NCBI GenBank assembly: GCA_018970825.1
Contig: JAGWVP010000007.1
Location: forward strand, 1 to 16,732
Origin: a bacterium
GTDB lineage: Bacteria; Desulfobacterota; Binatia; UBA12015
Direction: 5' to 3'
DNA length: 16,732 nucleotides
Shown in pieces: positions 6,497-13,433 of this stretch. Numbering within the stretch: position 1 is the first letter of the stretch; each line of letters starts with the position of its first letter. The notes below the pieces were generated by a model. The model did no database searches. It saw nothing but the letters and a program-made list of their open reading frames with translations, and was not told the DNA's origin. Position numbers and translations under genes: made by a program.

Positions 6497-8692
6497 TCAC
6501 TTCTCGTCGAGCGTCCAGACCGGGTCGACGTGCCGGCCGTCGTGCCCGTCGAGTCGAGCGAGCCAGCGCCGGGAGGGCTCGTCGTCGGGTCGTTCCGCGA
6601 GCACCGACTCGAACCCGTTGCGGGCCGCCGCGAGGTCGCCCCGCTCGACGGCCTCGATCGCCCCGCGAAAGCGCGGGACCCACGTGGGCTCGGGCCCGGT
6701 CGCGACGAGTTCGTGGACGGCGACGGGCTCCGCGCGGCCCTTCACGCGGAGCCGAGCGAGCGGCCGGAAGCCGAGGCCGTCGCCGCCGGCCGCGCGCGTC
6801 GCCTCGCTGGCGAGGATCCGCGTCCCGAACGCCTTGTTCGCGCCCTCGAGGCGCGAGGCGAGGTTCACCGCGTCGCCGATGATCGTGTAGTCGAAGTGGC
6901 GCTTCGAGCCCATGTTGCCCACCACCATGGGCCCGGTGTTGAGGCCGATCCTCATCCGGGGGCGGGGCCAGCCGCGACGCGCGCATTCCTCGCCGAACGA
7001 AGCGCACACCTCCTGGCAGCGCAGGGCCGCCTCGCAGGCTCGGCGCGCGTGGTCGGGCTGGTCGAGCGGGGCGTTCCAGAAGGCGATGATCGCGTCCCCC
7101 TCGTACTTGTCGATCACGCCGCCCGCGTCGAGGATCGCGTCGGTACACAGCGAGAGGTACTCGTTCAGGAACTCGACGAGCGTCGCCGCGTCCATCGACT
7201 CGCTGAAGGTCGTGAAGCCCTCGAGGTCGGAGAAGAACGCCGTCATCTCGCGACGTTCCCCGCCGAGCCGCAGCTTTTCGGGATGCGCCTGCAGTTCGCG
7301 CACGACCTCCGGGGAGACGTACTGCGAGAACATGCGCCCGATCTCGCGCTTCTGCCGGCCCTCGGTCAGGTAGAGCCACACGTTCGAGGCCGCGAGGCCG
7401 ACGGAGGCGCCGAGCACCGGTCCGAACAGCGGCAGGAGTCGCCCGGACCTCAGGGCGATCGCGGCGAGCGCGGCCCAGGCGAGCGCCGCCGCCGGGCCTG
7501 CCAGGGCCGCGGCGACGGGGCTCCCGGGCAGGATGGACAGCAGCGCGGTCGCGAATGCGACGAGGGCCGCGGGGAGGAGGGCCGCGGCCTCTCCCCGCGG
7601 CCACGGTGCGAGCGCGTCTCCGCGCAGCAGTCCGTCGATCGCGGTCGCATGGATCTCGGGCCCGAGGAAGGTGCCGGACACCGGCGTCACCTCCACGTCC
7701 TCCTTGCCCGGGGCGTTGACGCCCACGATCACGATCCGGCCCTCGAACCGGCGCCGGTCTTCCGCGGCGACCGGGGCGCCCTCGGCATGCCGGAACGCGG
7801 CCGCGAGGAGGTCCGCGACGTGGACGCTCGGAAACGAGATTCCGCCCGGGGTGCGCGGCGGGTCGGGGCGGCGGAAGCGCAGCACGAGCCGCCCGTCGCG
7901 ATCGAGCGGGACCGAGCGGTCGCCGAGGCGGAGCGAGCCGTCCTCGAACACGAGCGCCTTCGCGCCGAGGTGGCGCATGACGACGCGCACCGCGAGCGAC
8001 GCGACGGGCTCGCCATCGACGAGGGTCAGGGGCGCCATCCGCCGGACCAACTCGTCGGCGTCGCCGCTCACCTCCGCGAGGCCGATCGCGTCGGTGCGCC
8101 GGGAGATCGCTTCGACCGGCGGCACGAGTCTCCTCCGGCGGGGCGGCGAGCCCGGTTCTCCGTCGACCTCGACCCGTGCCGCGCGCATCGCGAAGCGCGC
8201 CGCCTCCGTCTCGTCGTCGTGCGCCGAGGTGCGTGCGGTCGGGTCGACCGGCAGCGAGGAAGTCCCTGCCCCGAGAACGACGCGGCCCGAGGCCGCGATC
8301 GCCTCCCCGAGCGCGCGGTCGTCCTCCGGGTAGCGCGAGGGTTCCGTGAAGAAGAGATCGAAGGCGACGACCGAGGCCCCCGCGTCCGCGAGCCATCGAG
8401 CGAGAACCGCCCAGTACTCGCGAGGCCACGGCCAGCCTTCGCCGGTCTGCGAGGAGATCGAGTCGAGGTCGGCCTGGTTCGCGATCGCGAGCACGACGCG
8501 GTCGTCGCCGGCGCGGTCGAGCCCGACGGTTCGAACGAGTACGTCGCCCGAGGCGAGCTCGCCGCGGCGCAGGAACGTGCGGACCGCATCCCGACCGCGC
8601 GCCGGCAGGGGCAGCCAACCTGCGAGGAGCGCGATCACGAGGGCGGCGCTGGCGGCGCCGGTCGCGACCGCTGGCCCGAGGCGCATGCCCAT
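6497..8692 (-). CDS. CHASE2-domain adenylate cyclase (class III)
   Basis: This roughly 731-residue membrane sensor makes cAMP in response to a periplasmic signal. In order: an N-terminal membrane anchor (about 8-27); a CHASE2 sensor (about 38-350, with AGASVVAFDLFF, FEGRIVIVGVNAPGKED and GPEIHATAIDGLL); three membrane helices (about 373-388, 392-414, 419-442); and a class III cyclase domain (about 480-665). Metal-binding Asp489 is in FFSDLEGFT and Asp533 in DKYEGDAIIAFW; Lys529 and Thr603 (DYTIIGD) favour ATP over GTP; Asn610 and Arg614 lie in AVNLASRLE. All catalytic residues are present. A short TPR-like helix pair (about 675-715) precedes the end VWTLDEK. The start is uncertain: no SD precedes 8692, 8686 or GTG 8734; TTGACC (8722-8727) and a weak GCTCCT place a possible leaderless start at 8692. 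It heads the paiB-SH3-M48 unit. Confidence 0.92.
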   Translation of the reverse strand: MGMRLGPAVATGAASAALVIALLAGWLPLPARGRDAVRTFLRRGELASGDVLVRTVGLDRAGDDRVVLAIANQADLDSISSQTGEGWPWPREYWAVLARWLADAGASVVAFDLFFTEPSRYPEDDRALGEAIAASGRVVLGAGTSSLPVDPTARTSAHDDETEAARFAMRAARVEVDGEPGSPPRRRRLVPPVEAISRRTDAIGLAEVSGDADELVRRMAPLTLVDGEPVASLAVRVVMRHLGAKALVFEDGSLRLGDRSVPLDRDGRLVLRFRRPDPPRTPGGISFPSVHVADLLAAAFRHAEGAPVAAEDRRRFEGRIVIVGVNAPGKEDVEVTPVSGTFLGPEIHATAIDGLLRGDALAPWPRGEAAALLPAALVAFATALLSILPGSPVAAALAGPAAALAWAALAAIALRSGRLLPLFGPVLGASVGLAASNVWLYLTEGRQKREIGRMFSQYVSPEVVRELQAHPEKLRLGGERREMTAFFSDLEGFTTFSESMDAATLVEFLNEYLSLCTDAILDAGGVIDKYEGDAIIAFWNAPLDQPDHARRACEAALRCQEVCASFGEECARRGWPRPRMRIGLNTGPMVVGNMGSKRHFDYTIIGDAVNLASRLEGANKAFGTRILASEATRAAGGDGLGFRPLARLRVKGRAEPVAVHELVATGPEPTWVPRFRGAIEAVERGDLAAARNGFESVLAERPDDEPSRRWLARLDGHDGRHVDPVWTLDEK

Positions 8693-8869
8693 GGCGGGAG
8701 GAGCGCAGGCGAGGCGCCGCCGGTCAAGCGGCACCGGGGGCGCATGCCGGGTCTCCTTCCCGGGGGCCTCGTCGCTCCGTCACCCCGGCGAGGCTCGTCG
8801 CTCGCCCCGACCGCGTCGGCCGGGCGCCACGGCGAGGGAGTTCGCGGCGGGATCCCGTGCTCGCCCGGC

Positions 8870-8899
8870 TTGCACCCGCCACCCGGCCGCGGCTAGCAC
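8870..8899 (+). promoter_or_regulatory. Promoter of the alpha/beta hydrolase, leaderless type
   Basis: TTGCAC (8870-8875), an 18-nt spacer and TAGCAC (8894-8899) lie eight bases before the ATG at 8908. No SD is present, so the mRNA should start at or next to the ATG. Confidence 0.5.
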
Positions 8900-8907
8900 G
8901 ACCCGCG

Positions 8908-9984
8908 ATGGCGAATCCCGTGCTCGCCGCAGGTCGGCGGCTCGTCTCCCTCGCGTTCGAGAAGCTTCCGCCCCCGGTCCTGCGCCTGCTCTCCGGGGGC
9001 GGCGAGACGACCCGCGACGGCCTCGTGCTCGAGCCCGACGTGCAACTCCTGCTGCGCGTGCTCTCGCTCGCGGGCAACCGGCCGCTCGCCGCTTCCGATC
9101 CCGCGTCGGCGCGCGCGGAGATGCGGCGCGTGACCGAGCTCTCCCCGCCGCCCGCCGGTCGCGAGACCGTGCGGCCGATCTCGATCCCCGGTCCCGCGGG
9201 CGCGATTCCCGCGCGGCTCTACCGACCCGCGCTGCCGGCGCCGCGCGCACTCGTCGTCTGGTACCACGGTGGCGGCTGGGTGGTCGGCGACCTCGACACC
9301 CACGACGGGGCCTGTCGCTTCCTGTGCGACGCGACCGGCAGCGCCGTGCTCTCGGTGGACTACCGGCTCGCGCCCGAGAACCGATTCCCCGCGGCGGTGG
9401 ACGACGCGCTCGCGGCCTTCCGCTGGGCCGCGTCGAACGCCGAGTCCCTCGGTGCGGATCCGTCGCGCGTCGCCGTCGCGGGCGACAGCGCCGGCGGCAA
9501 CCTCGCCGCGGTCGTGTCGCGCCTCGCCGTGCGCGGCGGCGGCCCGCGGCCGGTCGCGCAGATGCTCGTCTACCCGGTGACCGACGTGTCGACGAAGCAC
9601 CCGTCGTACCGGCTCTTCTCCGAGGGCTTTCTTCTCTCGGAGGCCGACATGGACTGGTTCAAGGGGCACTACCTGCCGTCGGCGGAGGCGGCGCGCGATC
9701 CGCGCGTGTCGCCGCTCCTGGCCGAGGATCTCGAGGGACTTCCTCCCGCGATCGTGCTGACGGCGGGATTCGATCCGCTCCGCGACGAGGGCGAGGCCTA
9801 CGCACGGCGCCTCGAGCGCGCCGGCGTGAGGGTCCACCTGCGGCGCGCCGACGGGCAGATCCACGGCTTCTTCAGCCTCGCGACGATGCTGCCCTCGGCG
9901 CGCGCCGCGGCCGCGTGGGGGACCGGGCGGCTTTCGCACGAACTCGACCTCGCGGCGCGATCCGCATCGACGCGCACCGCCTGA
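8908..9984 (+). CDS. Alpha/beta hydrolase, HSL-type esterase/lipase
   Basis: This 358-residue protein belongs to the hormone-sensitive-lipase-like (family IV) esterases, which hydrolyse carboxylic esters of short or medium acyl chains. The oxyanion motif HGGGW is at 120-124, the nucleophile elbow GDSAGG carries Ser194, the acid is probably Asp289 (GFDPLRDEGEAYA), and the histidine is His319 (GQIHGFF). SVDYRLAPENRFPAAVDD (149-166) is also typical. Residues 1-85 form a cap region of usual length. No signal peptide is seen, so it should be cytosolic. The ATG at 8908 lies eight bases after a -10-like element; the upstream in-frame GTG at 8857 would read through the predicted promoter and is less likely. 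It stands alone, divergent from the cyclase and convergent with the thioesterase. Confidence 0.93.
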   Translation: MANPVLAAGRRLVSLAFEKLPPPVLRLLSGGGETTRDGLVLEPDVQLLLRVLSLAGNRPLAASDPASARAEMRRVTELSPPPAGRETVRPISIPGPAGAIPARLYRPALPAPRALVVWYHGGGWVVGDLDTHDGACRFLCDATGSAVLSVDYRLAPENRFPAAVDDALAAFRWAASNAESLGADPSRVAVAGDSAGGNLAAVVSRLAVRGGGPRPVAQMLVYPVTDVSTKHPSYRLFSEGFLLSEADMDWFKGHYLPSAEAARDPRVSPLLAEDLEGLPPAIVLTAGFDPLRDEGEAYARRLERAGVRVHLRRADGQIHGFFSLATMLPSARAAAAWGTGRLSHELDLAARSASTRTA

Positions 9985-9997
9985 GCACCCCGTCGGC

Positions 9998-10029
9998 CGC
10001 GCGGCCCCGGCCTCCCGCCGGGCCGCGCG
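9998..10029. terminator. Bidirectional GC hairpin between hydrolase and thioesterase
   Basis: CGCGCGGCCC (9998-10007) and GGGCCGCGCG (10020-10029) form a perfect 10-bp stem with a 12-nt loop in the 77-bp gap between convergent stops. There is no U-tract. It is probably a terminator or 3'-end stabiliser for both genes. Confidence 0.55.
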
Positions 10030-10061
10030 ATCGTCGTCCCGGTGGCCGGAGCGCCGGGTCC

Positions 10062-10886
10062 CTACCTCCGCGGCTGCGCCTGCGGCATCGCCGCCATCTG
10101 CCGCGACAGCGCGACGAGCGACCCCGACTCGTCCCAGATCTCGCCGTCCTCCTCGAGCAGCCCGTTCTGGATGAAGCGCGTGCGGAACACGCAGCGCAGC
10201 CACTCGCCGACCGGGTGCGCGCGCGCGTGCACCGTGAGCTCGACCGTCGGCACCCAGCCGGGGTCGAGCAGGTTGAAGGCGGGCGGCGGCAGCGCGTCGG
10301 CAAGCAGCCCGAGCGCGTGCACGTCGGGGGCGCGCCCGTCGGCGAAGCGCAGCCAGCCGCGCAGCTCCGCGGCGCCGCCCCGCTCGCCGCGCAGGAAGCC
10401 CGAGGTCGCGGGGTCGAGACGGAGGTCGAAGCGCTCGCGGATCGTCATGCGCATCTCGCCCTCCCGTGCCGGCTCGTCGGAGCCCGACCACGCCGGCGCG
10501 AGCGAGTCGCGCGGCGGCAGTTCGGGCGGCGCGCCCGCGCCGTAGACCGGCTTCCCCCCGCGCTCGATCCGTCCCCAGGTGCCGAGCAGGCGCAGGACCT
10601 CGCCCGCCTCCTGCACGAGTCGCGCCGACACGGTCGAGAAGCGCCGGCCGGTCTTCACCACCTCGACCTCGACCCGGGCCGGGCCGACCGACGCGGGGCG
10701 CAGGAAGTGCGAGGTCACGGTGAGCGGGTCGAGGCCGCCCAACTCCTCGCGCATCGCCGCCATCGCGACCGACATGACGTAGCCGCCGTTCGGCACGAGC
10801 CCGATGCCCCAGCGGTCGGAGATCCGGGCCGACCACGTGCCCGCGCCCGCGCGCTCGACGCGCGTGTCCTCGTCGAAGATGTGCAC
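10062..10886 (-). CDS. TesB-like acyl-CoA thioesterase (double hotdog)
   Basis: This 274-residue protein looks like a 4HBT_3/TesB-type thioesterase that hydrolyses acyl-CoA to free acid and CoA. The first hotdog covers about 8-110 (GIGLVPNGGYVMSVAMAAM, 28-46, and TVTSHFLRPASVGPARVEVEVVKTGRRFSTV). The second covers about 140-265. Residues equivalent to the TesB Asp-Thr-Gln triad are seen as Asp197 (GLLADALPP), Thr218 (VELTVHAR) and Gln263 (SRQMA). The GTG start at 10886 lies seven bases downstream of TAACGT and has no SD, matching the leaderless pattern. It lies 98 bases after the thiolase stop on the same strand and may be read both from its own promoter and from the thiolase. The substrate is unknown; long or branched acyl-CoA is a guess. 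Confidence 0.85.
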   Translation of the reverse strand: MHIFDEDTRVERAGAGTWSARISDRWGIGLVPNGGYVMSVAMAAMREELGGLDPLTVTSHFLRPASVGPARVEVEVVKTGRRFSTVSARLVQEAGEVLRLLGTWGRIERGGKPVYGAGAPPELPPRDSLAPAWSGSDEPAREGEMRMTIRERFDLRLDPATSGFLRGERGGAAELRGWLRFADGRAPDVHALGLLADALPPPAFNLLDPGWVPTVELTVHARAHPVGEWLRCVFRTRFIQNGLLEEDGEIWDESGSLVALSRQMAAMPQAQPRR

Positions 10887-10893
10887 GCGGACG

Positions 10894-10922
10894 ACGTTAG
10901 AGACCGCGCCGGGCGATCGCCA
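10894..10922 (-). promoter_or_regulatory. Promoter of the thioesterase, leaderless type
   Basis: On the minus strand TAACGT (10894-10899) is a good -10 placed seven bases before the GTG at 10886. A weak TGGCGA (10917-10922) is 17 bases upstream as a possible -35. Confidence 0.45.
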
Positions 10923-10984
10923 GCGGTGGGAGACGCCGGCCTGCGTTCACGGCGCGCACGGTCCGCGCGGGCCGCGCCGCGCCG

Positions 10985-12136
10985 TCAGGGCCGGTCGTAC
11001 ACCGCGACGACGCAGGCGCCGCCGAGACCGACGTTGTGCTGCAGCGCGACCTTCGCGCCCTCGACCTGCCGCTTCTCGCACTCGCCACGCAGCTGGCTCG
11101 TGAGCTCGAAGCACTGCGCGAGCCCCGTCGCTCCCAGCGGGTGTCCCTTCGAGAGCAGGCCGCCCGACGGATTCACGACCCACTTGCCCCCGTAGGTGAC
11201 CTGGTCCTCGTCGATCAGCCGCCCGCCCTGTCCCTCGGGGCAGAGCTGCAGCGACTCGTAGGTGACGAGCTCGTTGGTCGAGAAGCAGTCGTGCAGCTCG
11301 ATCACCTGCACGTCCTTCGGCCCGTAGCCGCTCATCTCGTAGGCGTTCTGCGCCGAGCGGCGCGACATGCCGACCCCGATCATGCCGAGGAAGCCGAGGC
11401 CCCAGTCCTCGGGCCGGTCGGTCTGCATCGAGATGCCGGCGATGCGCACCGGGCGGGAGATCCCGTGCTTCTTCGCGTAGTCGGCCGAGCACAGGATCGC
11501 GGCGCCGGCGCCGTCGGACGTCGGGCAGCACTGCATGAGCGTGAGCGGGTCGTAGACCGGGCGCGAGGCGAGCACTTCCTCGAGCGTGCAGGCCTCGCGG
11601 TACTGCGAGCGCGGGTTGTGCACCGAGTGGCGGTGGTTCTTCACGCTCACCTTCGCGAACTGCTCGCGGGTCGTGCCGTAGAGCTCCATGTGCTGGCGCC
11701 CGCCGTTGCCGAACATGACGGCCGCCTGGGGCGGCTTCTTCTCCTCGGGCTTGAAGTCCTGCTTGAGCCCCTCGAGCTGGGAGTCGAGCGAGCCCTTCTC
11801 CATCTTCTCGAAGCCGAAGCAGAGGACGCACTCGCTCATGCCCGAGGTGACCGCCTGCCAGCCGAGGAAGAGCGCGTTCGAGCCGGTCGAGCAGTAGTTG
11901 TGGACGTTGAAGACCGGCAGCCCGCCGAGCCCCATCGTGTACAGCGCGCGCTGTCCCTGCGCGCTCATGCCGCTCACGTAGCCGCAGAAGGCCTGCTCGA
12001 AGTCCGCGGCCGGCGTGCCCGACATCGCGAGCGCGCCGTTCACCGCCTCCTCGACCAGCTCGATGTAGTTGCGGTTGCAGCGCTCGAACTTCGTCATGCC
12101 CACGCCGATCACGTGGACGTCGCGACCCTTCTTCAT
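10985..12136 (-). CDS. SCP2-type thiolase (lipid-transfer protein family)
   Basis: This 383-residue protein is a thiolase-fold enzyme of the SCP2/SCPx type, which cleaves 3-ketoacyl-CoA, typically branched-chain or steroid side-chain substrates. The nucleophile region is VHNYCSTGSNALFLG (Cys82). HDCFSTNEL holds His282, GHPLGATGLAQCFEL holds His332, and the end HNVGLGGACVV holds Cys375. The opening VHVIGVGMTKFERCNRNYIEL is characteristic. No separate SCP2 domain follows, so it is the thiolase part only. The ATG at 12136 is preceded by GAGGAG nine bases upstream; longer upstream reading is not protein-like. It probably starts the thiolase-thioesterase unit. The N-terminal and catalytic residues are complete; substrate preference is inferred from family only. 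Confidence 0.92.
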   Translation of the reverse strand: MKKGRDVHVIGVGMTKFERCNRNYIELVEEAVNGALAMSGTPAADFEQAFCGYVSGMSAQGQRALYTMGLGGLPVFNVHNYCSTGSNALFLGWQAVTSGMSECVLCFGFEKMEKGSLDSQLEGLKQDFKPEEKKPPQAAVMFGNGGRQHMELYGTTREQFAKVSVKNHRHSVHNPRSQYREACTLEEVLASRPVYDPLTLMQCCPTSDGAGAAILCSADYAKKHGISRPVRIAGISMQTDRPEDWGLGFLGMIGVGMSRRSAQNAYEMSGYGPKDVQVIELHDCFSTNELVTYESLQLCPEGQGGRLIDEDQVTYGGKWVVNPSGGLLSKGHPLGATGLAQCFELTSQLRGECEKRQVEGAKVALQHNVGLGGACVVAVYDRP

Positions 12137-12195
12137 GGCTTCAGGCTCCTCGGAATCTCGTGCCGGCGGGGAAGGGCGCCGGTTCGCCGGGCGAA

Positions 12196-12225
12196 AGGCT
12201 ATGCGGACCCCGCCCCGGGAGGCAA
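12196..12225 (-). promoter_or_regulatory. Likely promoter of the thiolase
   Basis: On the minus strand TTGCCT (12220-12225), an 18-nt spacer and TAGCCT (12196-12201) suggest transcription starting near 12189. That leaves a leader of about 50 nt carrying the GAGGAG site. The divergent gap 12137-12318 also serves the exported protein on the plus strand. Confidence 0.4.
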
Positions 12226-12318
12226 ATCCCGCCGCGAGCCGCCCGCGGGTTGCCGGCATGCCGCGGCCGTGATCGAAGTCGGGGCCCGCGGTTCCGGGTC
12301 CGCGACGAGGAGCGAACG

Positions 12319-12870
12319 ATGCTGCGTGCGATGAAGGCGACGATCCTGGGGGTCCTGCTTCTGCTCGGGCTGGCCGGCCCCGCGTCGGCCAAGATGCCGT
12401 GCCCGGAAGTGCTGGCAGGCGTCGAGAAGGCGGGCAAGGACAAGACGCCCGAGGACGTGGCGACCGAGCTCGGCATCCCGCCGCGTCGCGTGCGGGCCTG
12501 CCTGCGCAAGAAGGGCGCGAAGGAGGAGGACGGGAGCCCGGTGAAGGGACTGCGCCGCGCGAGGCGCGAGGCGGAGGAGGGCGAGGAGACCGAGGGAGAC
12601 CGCGAGGCGAAGTCCGGCGCCGCGGCGAAGTCGGCCGAGGCCGGGAAGGCGGACGCGAAGCCCGCGGTCCCGGGTGCCGGAGCGAAGAGCGCACCGGCGG
12701 CCAAGGCCCCTGCCGTGCCGGCGACGATCGGCGAACCCGCGCCCGTCGCACCCTCGAACAGGGGCGGGGCCGCCGCCCCCGCGCCTGCCGCCGCTGCAGC
12801 GAAGCCGCCCGTCGCGTCCGTGAAGCCCGCCCCGGCCGCGTCCTCCGCCCCGGCTCCCGCCGCGCACTGA
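12319..12870 (+). CDS. Exported protein with HTH-like segment and Ala/Pro/Lys tail
   Basis: I do not recognise a named family for this 183-residue protein. The signal peptide (MLRAMKATILGVLLLLGLAGPASA) is likely cut after residue 24. A compact segment CPEVLAGVEKAGKDKTPEDVATELGIPPRRVRACLRKKG (28-66) reads like a helix-turn-helix (TPEDVATELGIPPRRVRACL), with two cysteines at 28 and 61 bracketing it. A charged stretch rich in Glu, Arg and Lys (66-98) follows, then a long Ala/Pro/Lys low-complexity tail to the end. A DNA-binding role is improbable outside the cytoplasm; the fold may be reused to bind another partner, and the tail could span or bind the cell wall. The ATG at 12319 has GAGGAG seven bases upstream; ATG 12331 is an alternative. 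It ends 42 bases before the VOC gene. Confidence 0.7.
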   Translation: MLRAMKATILGVLLLLGLAGPASAKMPCPEVLAGVEKAGKDKTPEDVATELGIPPRRVRACLRKKGAKEEDGSPVKGLRRARREAEEGEETEGDREAKSGAAAKSAEAGKADAKPAVPGAGAKSAPAAKAPAVPATIGEPAPVAPSNRGGAAAPAPAAAAAKPPVASVKPAPAASSAPAPAAH

Positions 12871-12877
12871 CCGCTTC

Positions 12878-12905
12878 TTGCGGACGGGCCCGAGGCGGGT
12901 ATGGT
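12878..12905 (+). promoter_or_regulatory. Promoter of the VOC gene, leaderless type
   Basis: TTGCGG (12878-12883), a 16-nt spacer and TATGGT (12900-12905) lie exactly seven bases before the ATG at 12913. No SD precedes it, and the -10 overlaps the alternative ATG at 12901, which argues against that start. Confidence 0.5.
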
Positions 12906-12912
12906 CGCGGCG

Positions 12913-13389
12913 ATGTCGAATCGTCCGTTTCGCGTGCTGGGACTTCAGCAGATCGCCGTCGGCGGCCGCGACAAGGCCCGCCTTCGCAACCTCTGGATCG
13001 ACCTCTTCGGCCTGCACTCCCACGGGACCTACCGCAGCGAGAAGGAGAACGTCGACGAGGACATCGCCGTGGCCGGCAGTGGCGCCTTCGCGGTCGAAGT
13101 CGACCTCATGCAGCCGGTCGACCCCGAACGCAGTCCGAAGGTGCACGACCCGGCCCTGAACCACGTCGGCCTCTGGGTGGACGACCTCGCGGCCGCCGTG
13201 AAGTGGCTCGAAGGCAGGGGCATGCGCTTCACCCCGGGCGGGATCCGCAAGGGAGCCGCGGGACACGACGTGTGCTTCGTCCACCCCAAGGGCAACGACC
13301 AGTTCCCGCTGTGCGGCGAGGGCGTCCTCATCGAGCTCGTCCAGGCGCCGCCCGACGTGATCGAGGCCCACCGCGCCGCGAGCGTCTGA
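12913..13389 (+). CDS. VOC superfamily metalloenzyme (glyoxalase/dioxygenase fold)
   Basis: This 158-residue protein has the paired beta-alpha-beta-beta-beta modules of the vicinal oxygen chelate superfamily. Four likely metal ligands are seen in the expected places: Gln13 (LQQIAVGG), Glu62 (AVEVDLMQP), His84 (LNHVGLWVDDL) and Glu141 (VLIELVQAP), the same Gln-Glu-His-Glu order as human glyoxalase I. GGIRKGAAGHDVCFVHPKGND (109-129) is a distinctive conserved stretch in bacterial relatives often labelled lactoylglutathione lyase-like. The actual substrate is unknown; glyoxalase, epimerase or dioxygenase activities all occur in the fold. The ATG at 12913 is used because of the -10 seven bases upstream; 12901 would add four residues. 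The gene lies 44 bases before the acyl-CoA dehydrogenase, and the two probably form an operon. Confidence 0.85.
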   Translation: MSNRPFRVLGLQQIAVGGRDKARLRNLWIDLFGLHSHGTYRSEKENVDEDIAVAGSGAFAVEVDLMQPVDPERSPKVHDPALNHVGLWVDDLAAAVKWLEGRGMRFTPGGIRKGAAGHDVCFVHPKGNDQFPLCGEGVLIELVQAPPDVIEAHRAASV

Positions 13390-13433
13390 CCCCGAACACG
13401 AACCCCGCCCGAATCGGCGCGAGGAGAATCACG

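Noticed and set aside
8769..8804. Short direct repeat CTCGTCGCTC twice in the cyclase-hydrolase gap
   Set aside because: Two ten-base copies of a low-diversity GC motif are expected by chance in this DNA, and no dyad or promoter relation is clear.
8346..11195. A 949-codon open frame on the plus strand crossing cyclase, hydrolase and thioesterase
   Set aside because: High-GC DNA opens frames opposite and beside real genes. The translation is Arg/Pro/Ala-rich with no domain, while the overlapping genes have full catalytic motifs.
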